This document shows, piece by piece, positions 7,186 through 11,620 of a stretch of DNA of 11,620 nt. The position numbers were made by a program, and so were the translations under genes. Origin of the DNA: an uncultured Devosia sp. GTDB taxonomy: Bacteria; Pseudomonadota; Alphaproteobacteria; Rhizobiales; Devosiaceae. The notes under the pieces are model-generated. The model had not been told where the DNA came from, made no database searches, and saw only the letters and a list, made by a program, of their open reading frames with translations. Each line of letters starts with the position of its first letter. Positions within the stretch are counted from its first letter, which is position 1. The stretch spans positions 1-11,620 of the forward strand of contig CAMLOA010000022.1 in the NCBI GenBank assembly GCA_946481445.1. The letters are read 5' to 3'.

Positions 7186-8259
7186 TCAGAATGCCGGCGG
7201 ATCGCCCCGGAAGGCGGCTTCCAGCAGGGTGACGATGTCCTCCTTCGTCACCGGTTGCGGATTCCAGTAGGGTTTGGACGTTGCCAGTTCGGCGGCTTTG
7301 ACGAGGTCTTCCTCGCGCATGCCGATCTCCTTTAGCGCCAGCGGCGCACCAAGCCGGGTGGCGAAGTCGTAGAGTGCCCGTCCGGGTTTGGCGTTGCCGA
7401 AGATGCGGCCTACAGGCTCAAGCTCCCTGCCTGCTGCGCGCGCGTTGAATGCCAGGGCATGGGGCAGGATCACCGCATGGGTTTCAGCATGAGGCAGGTC
7501 AAAGGAACCGCCCAGCGTGTGGCAGAGCTTGTGATGTAGGGCCATGCCCACCTGCCCCAGCACGGTACCGCAGAGCCAGGCGCCGTAGAGCGTTCGCCCG
7601 CGCGCTTCGAGGTCGGCAGGATTGGCCACGACCTTGTCGAGGGCTTCGGCAAAGGCCTCCAGCCCTTCAATGGCCAGCAGCGTCGATACGGGATTGCGAT
7701 CCTTGGCATATAGTCCCTCGGCCGCATGCGCCATCGCGTTGAGCGCGCTCGTGACGGTCATGCCGACTGGCAGCGTTTTGACGAGCTCCGCGTCGTAAAG
7801 AATGACTTCGGGCTGCACCTTGGCGTCGATCAGAGTGGTTTTCACGCCATTTTCGGTCTGGCCAAGAATGTTGGTGGCCTCGGACCCGGCATAGGTGGTC
7901 GGAACCACGATTTGCGGAAGGTCGGTACGCAGGGCTATGGCCTTGCCGAGCCCGGTGGTCGAGCCGCCGCCAATGGCCACCAGGCAGTCTGCGCGCACTG
8001 AATTGGCGTGAGCAACGGCCTCGTCTGTCACAGCCGTGGGCGTGTGCATTGTTGCGCGGGTGAAAACGCCAACAACCAGATCGCCGATCTCCTGGGCCAT
8101 CTCCATGGCACTATCGGCCTGGGGAGGCGTCGACAAAACGAGCGCGCGCTTGCAGCCGAGCCTGGCGATTTCCTCACTTACCTGGCTGCGAATGCCGGCG
8201 CCGAAGCGCACACGGACCGAGGCAAATTGAGCAGCAAAGCTGGACGTAAAATGCGACAC
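7186..8259 (-). CDS. Maleylacetate reductase (iron-type alcohol dehydrogenase superfamily)
   Basis: This 357-aa enzyme reduces maleylacetate, and in the family often 2-chloromaleylacetate, to 3-oxoadipate with NAD(P)H. It is the last step linking hydroxyquinol pathways to central metabolism. Diagnostic stretches are VRFGAG (17-22), ATMHTPTAVT (69-78), the nucleotide-binding IGGGSTTGLGKA (96-107), PTTYAGSEAT (120-129), NAMAHAAEGLYA (174-185), LHHKLCHTLGGSFDLPHAETH (241-261) and LPHALAFNA (265-273). Length matches the family. It is the first gene of the minus-strand operon and faces the divergent LysR gene. The start is GTG at 8259, with GGGAGG five bases upstream. A TTG one codon earlier is too close to that site. 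The frame stays open far upstream, but only as the antisense of the LysR gene. Confidence 0.96.
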   Translation of the reverse strand: MSHFTSSFAAQFASVRVRFGAGIRSQVSEEIARLGCKRALVLSTPPQADSAMEMAQEIGDLVVGVFTRATMHTPTAVTDEAVAHANSVRADCLVAIGGGSTTGLGKAIALRTDLPQIVVPTTYAGSEATNILGQTENGVKTTLIDAKVQPEVILYDAELVKTLPVGMTVTSALNAMAHAAEGLYAKDRNPVSTLLAIEGLEAFAEALDKVVANPADLEARGRTLYGAWLCGTVLGQVGMALHHKLCHTLGGSFDLPHAETHAVILPHALAFNARAAGRELEPVGRIFGNAKPGRALYDFATRLGAPLALKEIGMREEDLVKAAELATSKPYWNPQPVTKEDIVTLLEAAFRGDPPAF

Positions 8260-8352
8260 CAAGGCCTCCCTGCCCTTTAGCGGCGGGGCTAGACTGGCAC
8301 AAACAACATACCGGCTTGATCGGATTCGCGCGTGGTAACATAACTTGATGTT
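8260..8352. promoter_or_regulatory. Divergent control region between catabolic operon and LysR gene
   Basis: This 93-base spacer must hold the promoters for the leftward operon and the rightward LysR gene. It contains the reductase Shine-Dalgarno (GGGAGG, 8265-8270, minus strand). It also has an imperfect inverted repeat CCG-N7-CGG (8311-8323) and most of the 8339-8355 palindrome. A possible LysR promoter is TTGATC (8316-8321), 17 bases, CATAAC (8339-8344). I see no convincing sigma-70 promoter for the operon, which would fit an activator-dependent promoter. Confidence 0.6.
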
Positions 8353-8355
8353 ATG
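8339..8355. promoter_or_regulatory. LysR-type operator palindrome (T-N11-A) covering the regulator's start codon
   Basis: CATAAC, five bases, GTTATG forms a perfect 6-5-6 inverted repeat. Inside it, T8341 and A8353 are 11 bases apart, the T-N11-A arrangement of LysR-family recognition sites. The right arm ends with the ATG of the LysR gene. It is the best candidate for binding by the LysR protein encoded at 8353-9303, for both activation of the leftward operon and autorepression. Confidence 0.7.
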
Positions 8356-9303
8356 AAGATCGACCCACGACATCTCGAAGTCCTTGCAGCCATCGTTGAT
8401 GGCGGAGGCCTCACAGAGGGGGCGCAAGCCATTGGCCGCGCACAGCCAAGTGTCTCGCGGACGATAGCGATGCTGGAGTCGCGGATAGGCGCGCCACTGT
8501 TTGAAAAGAACAAGCGCCCCCTGGTGCCAACCGAGCTGTGCCTGGCTCTGGCGGGTGAAGGGCGCAGAATACTCGCCGCCGGCAATACGGCCTCGGCCAT
8601 CGTCACGACGTTTCGCTCTGGCCACCGAGGCATGGTGCGGATAGGCGGAACCCCGGTTTTCATGGACGGGGTCATATCCACGCTGATTGCGGAATTTCAG
8701 AAGAACAATCCCCAGGTCAGGATCGAGCAGTCCTACGGCTACGCGCGCGAACTGATGGAACAGCTCGATGCGGGAACGCTGGACGTAGCCATTTGCCCAA
8801 TGAATCCCGCGGCAGTGGCGCCGGGTTTCCAGTTCGTGCCAGTGCTGCCGGGTCGCAATGTCATCGCCTGCAGCAGTCACCACCCGCTGCTGCGCAAGGG
8901 CTCGCTGCGGCTGACAGACATTGCACCTTATCCCTGGATAGCGCCGCCAGCGTCGAGCCCGCTCTACGAGGACATGCGCCACATATTGCGTGATATCGGA
9001 GTGACAGACACCCGCATTTCGTTTTCCGGTGGAACTTTGGCTTCGATCACGGCCATTCTTTCCAACTCAGACGCACTGACCGTTCTGCCCCATTCGGTGG
9101 TTTTCATGGCGCGGCGCCAGAGGGTACTCGCTGCACTGTCCATCCGGATCGGCCACCCCGAGCGCATGCTGGGCATCCTCACGAAGGATGTCGAGGCGGC
9201 CAATCCGACCGTGCGTCGCTTCCGCCGGTTCATCGACACCGAGTTCCGCAACCTTTCGCACTTCATCCAGCAGCACGAGCAGAACACGCTTTGGAGAAAC
9301 TGA
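8353..9303 (+). CDS. LysR-type transcriptional regulator, likely controlling the divergent catabolic operon
   Basis: This 316-aa protein has an N-terminal winged helix-turn-helix (about 3-62: RHLEVLAAIVDGGGLTEGAQ, then QPSVSRTIAMLESRIGAPLFEK). A linker helix follows, then a periplasmic-binding-like effector domain from about residue 93 (GMVRIGGTPVFMDGVI). LysR regulators next to aromatic catabolic operons usually respond to the substrate or a pathway intermediate. Divergence from the maleylacetate reductase gene and the shared palindrome point to that role here. The ATG at 8353 is where the family alignment begins and no earlier in-frame start is usable. No Shine-Dalgarno precedes it, so the message may be leaderless or nearly so. 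The effector is unknown, and hydroxyquinol, maleylacetate or the starting phenol are candidates. Confidence 0.93.
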   Translation: MKIDPRHLEVLAAIVDGGGLTEGAQAIGRAQPSVSRTIAMLESRIGAPLFEKNKRPLVPTELCLALAGEGRRILAAGNTASAIVTTFRSGHRGMVRIGGTPVFMDGVISTLIAEFQKNNPQVRIEQSYGYARELMEQLDAGTLDVAICPMNPAAVAPGFQFVPVLPGRNVIACSSHHPLLRKGSLRLTDIAPYPWIAPPASSPLYEDMRHILRDIGVTDTRISFSGGTLASITAILSNSDALTVLPHSVVFMARRQRVLAALSIRIGHPERMLGILTKDVEAANPTVRRFRRFIDTEFRNLSHFIQQHEQNTLWRN

Positions 9304-9600
9304 CGCGCTGGGCATCGCCGTCCGGTTCGCAGCGAAGGCGCTCCCCCCTTTTCGCTTCTGCGACTGGCAATCTCCCGATAGAGCCAGTCATCATGCGCAA
9401 AACAGCAAGACCGCCTGGGGTGCAGCTACTAGCCTCACTCTGAAGGGCCGGAGGCCTGGGAGGCGTCTGGTGCGTAGGGTCGACTTTAACGAGGTATCGC
9501 GCCATCGTTTGAAGAACACAACAGGCTGGGCGGTGCGGTTGACTTTTTTGGAGAGGGCCAAATCGCCGCTCCTGCTAAGGTCTTGCCCGGGGAGGGTGGA
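9304..9600. other. 297-base intergenic region with inverted repeats
   Basis: No convincing gene is seen between the two LysR genes. Near the left end are nested inverted repeats: TTCGC-A-GCGAA (9326-9336) with another TTCGC at 9351, and GACTGGC (9362-9368) facing GCCAGTC (9383-9389) across 14 bases. The latter stem is extended inward by TCT/AGA, but no T-run follows. A possible -35 element TTGACT is at 9539-9544, with no good -10 at normal spacing. A strong Shine-Dalgarno, GGGGAGGG (9589-9596), serves the next gene. Confidence 0.55.
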
Positions 9601-10539
9601 GTGCGCTTCAAAGGATTGGACCTAAATCTCATCGTAGCGCTGGACGCGCTGTTGACGACGCGCAGTGTATCTCGTGCCGCCGAACTGACATGCATCAGCC
9701 AGCCTGCGATGAGCGCGGCCCTGGCGCGGCTGCGCGACTATTTTGACGACCAACTGCTGATCACCGGGACAGGACTGGCGACACTTTCCCCATTGGGCGA
9801 AAGCCTTCGCTTACCCGCTGCACAGGCCTTGGCCTATATCAGCGACCATCTGGTGTCCTCCGGCTCCTTTGATCCCGAGACCTCTGATCGCGAATTTCGA
9901 ATCCTAGCCGCAGATACGGTGATCCAGGGGCTTCTCGCCGCCGCGCTACAGCGCATTGATCCACTCGCACCCAAGCTGCGTTACTCGCTGCTCACGCCGA
10001 CCGGCGTGAGCCTGGACAAGCTGGAGAGCGGGCAACTTGATCTGCTGATCGTGCCTGAGCGGGTAGCCAGTCCATCCCATCCCGCAGAACTCTTGTTCGA
10101 GGAGAAGCATACGGTCATCGCCTGCGCGCAGTGTTGGACCGGCGACACGCTTTCGCTGGAGGAGTTCCGCACCGCCGACCATGTCGAGGTCTTTATCGGA
10201 GGGCTGCCATACCTCCCCTCAGTCCTGGGCGTTCCCGAGTTCGACAGGCACATTGCGGTACGGCTCGACCAGTTTGCGCTGGTTCCATCTTTCGTGAGCG
10301 GTAGCAGGCGATTGGCCACATTTCCCGGCATGACTGCGGAGATATTTTCCCACTCCGCCCAGCTCCGATATTTCCGGCCACCCTTCCCGATCCCGCCGGT
10401 TCGCCTCGCCATGCAATGGCACAGCCGTGCCAATGCCGATGCGGGTCTCCAGTGGCTGCGCCGCGAGTTGCGGGCGAGCATTACTCAGAACCGTTCCCAT
10501 AAACGGCGCTTATACCGGGTCGTAAATCAATCGATTTGA
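9601..10539 (+). CDS. LysR-type transcriptional regulator, NodD-like N-terminus
   Basis: The 312-aa protein begins RFKGLDLNLIVALDALLTTRS, nearly the NodD/NahR-branch start, followed by a helix-turn-helix (about 20-45, SVSRAAEL then SQPAMSAALARLRDYFDD). The effector domain starts about residue 85 (REFRILAADTVIQGLLAAAL). Members of this branch bind aromatic or flavonoid-like inducers and activate a neighbouring operon. The GTG at 9601 is chosen because it gives the canonical branch start and has GGAGG five bases upstream. An in-frame TTG at 9583 would add six residues that carry the Shine-Dalgarno sequence itself. The downstream amidohydrolase gene lies 65 bases away on the same strand and may be co-transcribed or controlled by it. 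A target on the leftward catabolic operon is also possible. Confidence 0.93.
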   Translation: MRFKGLDLNLIVALDALLTTRSVSRAAELTCISQPAMSAALARLRDYFDDQLLITGTGLATLSPLGESLRLPAAQALAYISDHLVSSGSFDPETSDREFRILAADTVIQGLLAAALQRIDPLAPKLRYSLLTPTGVSLDKLESGQLDLLIVPERVASPSHPAELLFEEKHTVIACAQCWTGDTLSLEEFRTADHVEVFIGGLPYLPSVLGVPEFDRHIAVRLDQFALVPSFVSGSRRLATFPGMTAEIFSHSAQLRYFRPPFPIPPVRLAMQWHSRANADAGLQWLRRELRASITQNRSHKRRLYRVVNQSI

Positions 10540-10604
10540 ACCCCGACACGCTCTGCGACGATGGTATCGCCGAGCCCGGAAAAGCGGGCCGGGAGGATAT
10601 CGAT

Positions 10605-11620
10605 ATGAATGATGAGAACAGATTGGCCCTGTCACGCCGTGGGGCATTGGGCACCCTCGGCGGAGCCATGGCGCTGGGCCTGGCGGGCAAGGCGTTCGCC
10701 CAGGCAAACCAGTCCAATGCCAGCGAGGCCGCGGAAATCGTGCTGCGCGGTGGCTACGTGCTGAGCATGGACCCAGCCCTTGGCGACCTGGAGACTGGCG
10801 ACGTGCACGTCCGTGACGGAAGCATCGTCGAGGTCGCGCCTGAGATCGCGGCTCCCGGCGCTCTGGAGATCGACGCCCGCAACACGGTTGTCATGCCAGG
10901 CTTCGTCGATACGCACTGGCATATGTGGAACAGCATCTGGCGCGGCATGGCCAACGACGCCAGTTCCTATTTCGCCCTGCACGGCCTGGCGTCGCACTAT
11001 ACACCCCAAGACCACTACATCGCAGTGCGTTACGCTGCACTCGAGGCGCTCAGTGCCGGTTTTACAACCTGCCATAACTGGGCACACGGCGCAGATACCA
11101 TCGAAGATGCCGAGGCGGAGCTTCGCGCGTTGGCGGATACCGGCATTCGCGCCAAGATGGGGCTGGCCGGTTTTCTGGGCGGTCAGCCGACCACGCGTGA
11201 TCAAGTGCAGGCCGTGCGGGACTGGATCGCGTCGAATGGCGGCGGCAGGATCGGCCTTGGCATGATCCTCGATGGCGCCGGCGACGCGCTTTCCGAGCGT
11301 GTGGAGCTCGCACGTAATCTCGATTTGCGGCCGATTACCGATCACGGTGGCTCGCTGGCGCAACCTGGCCTGCTCGGGCCGGAGTTCCTCTTTACCCACG
11401 GCACGGCAGTAACACCCGAGCAGATCGCCTTGATTCTCGACAAGCGTCTAGGCGTCGCCCTGTGTCCCGGTACCGATCCCATGATTGGAGCGGGGCTGCC
11501 GCCAATTCATGCCCTGCTCGCCGGAGGCGTACCGCTGGACCAGATCAGCATGACCGTCGATGTCACCGCGCAGACTCCAGCCGATCCGTTCGCCATGCTT
11601 CGCACCATTGTGAACGCCGG
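10605..11620 (+). CDS. Tat-exported metal-dependent amidohydrolase, chlorohydrolase/deaminase-like (3' end beyond window)
   Basis: The frame is open for 338 codons from ATG 10605 to the window edge. GGGAGG lies eight bases before the start. Residues 10-32 form a twin-arginine signal (SRRGALG, hydrophobic core, then AFA before the likely cleavage), so the enzyme probably acts in the periplasm. The mature part starts with the small beta-sandwich region (VLRGGYVLSMDP) and then GFVDTHWH, giving the HxH metal pair His104/His106. Further likely ligands are His247 (ITDHGG), His265 (FTHG) and Asp319 (TVDVTA). This layout matches the AtzB/TrzN and methylthioadenosine deaminase branch. The glutamate usually three residues after the third histidine is Ser250 here. 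Substrate is unknown; hydrolysis of an amide, amine or ring C-N bond is the general family chemistry. Full family length is about 450 aa. Confidence 0.9.
   Translation, partial: MNDENRLALSRRGALGTLGGAMALGLAGKAFAQANQSNASEAAEIVLRGGYVLSMDPALGDLETGDVHVRDGSIVEVAPEIAAPGALEIDARNTVVMPGFVDTHWHMWNSIWRGMANDASSYFALHGLASHYTPQDHYIAVRYAALEALSAGFTTCHNWAHGADTIEDAEAELRALADTGIRAKMGLAGFLGGQPTTRDQVQAVRDWIASNGGGRIGLGMILDGAGDALSERVELARNLDLRPITDHGGSLAQPGLLGPEFLFTHGTAVTPEQIALILDKRLGVALCPGTDPMIGAGLPPIHALLAGGVPLDQISMTVDVTAQTPADPFAMLRTIVNA

Noticed and set aside
8260..8982. Upstream extension of the maleylacetate reductase frame
   Set aside because: It is the antisense of the LysR gene. The enzyme fold begins at the GTG at 8259, which has its own Shine-Dalgarno.
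9362..9389. Rho-independent terminator for the first LysR gene
   Set aside because: The stem has a 14-base loop with only a short inner extension, and no T-run follows on either strand. It is reported only as an inverted repeat.
10632..11399. Long minus-strand open frame (255 codons) opposite the amidohydrolase
   Set aside because: It shows no recognisable domain and lies antisense to a frame with clear Tat signal and metal-binding motifs. It is a shadow typical of high-GC DNA.
10605..11620. The amidohydrolase as a gamma-resorcylate decarboxylase, which would suit a resorcinol pathway
   Set aside because: Those decarboxylases carry their first metal motif near the N-terminus and are cytosolic. 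This protein has a Tat signal, a leading beta-sandwich region and HxH at 104-106, so it fits the deaminase/chlorohydrolase branch.

Overview
This 11.6 kb window is high-GC proteobacterial DNA, most likely from a rhizobial-type alphaproteobacterium. That placement is an inference from GC content, a NodD-like LysR regulator, Tat-exported proteins beside an aromatic-type ABC transporter, and tightly overlapping genes. It holds two transcription units pointing away from one short regulatory region. I see no mobile elements, RNA genes or CRISPR arrays.

The left three quarters (positions 1-8259, all minus strand) is one compact catabolic operon. In transcription order it encodes a maleylacetate reductase (7186-8259), a Tat-exported solute-binding protein (5869-7143), two ABC ATPases (LivG-type 5096-5815, LivF-type 4389-5096), two permeases (LivH-type 3529-4392, LivM-type 2432-3520), a TfdB-like FAD phenol monooxygenase (645-2429) and an intradiol ring-cleavage dioxygenase of the hydroxyquinol type. 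The last gene starts at 634 and runs off the left edge. Stops and starts overlap or lie within a few bases at most junctions. The two exceptions are the gaps on either side of the binding-protein gene, and the downstream one holds a strong hairpin (5831-5854).

Read as a pathway, the operon imports a phenolic substrate, hydroxylates it to a trihydroxybenzene, cleaves the ring between adjacent hydroxyls and reduces the resulting maleylacetate to 3-oxoadipate. Resorcinol or a related di- or chloro-phenol is the simplest guess for the substrate, but the sequence does not fix it. The transporter would usually be auto-annotated as a branched-chain amino acid importer. The context argues for an aromatic compound instead.

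The right quarter is plus strand. A LysR regulator (8353-9303) is divergent from the operon and is its likely regulator. Its start codon lies inside a perfect 6-5-6 palindrome of the T-N11-A type (8339-8355). A 297-base gap with inverted repeats follows, then a second LysR protein with a NodD-like N-terminus (9601-10539). Last is the start of a Tat-exported metal-dependent amidohydrolase (10605 to the right edge) of unknown substrate. The two edge genes, at 1-634 and 10605-11620, are both truncated by the window.
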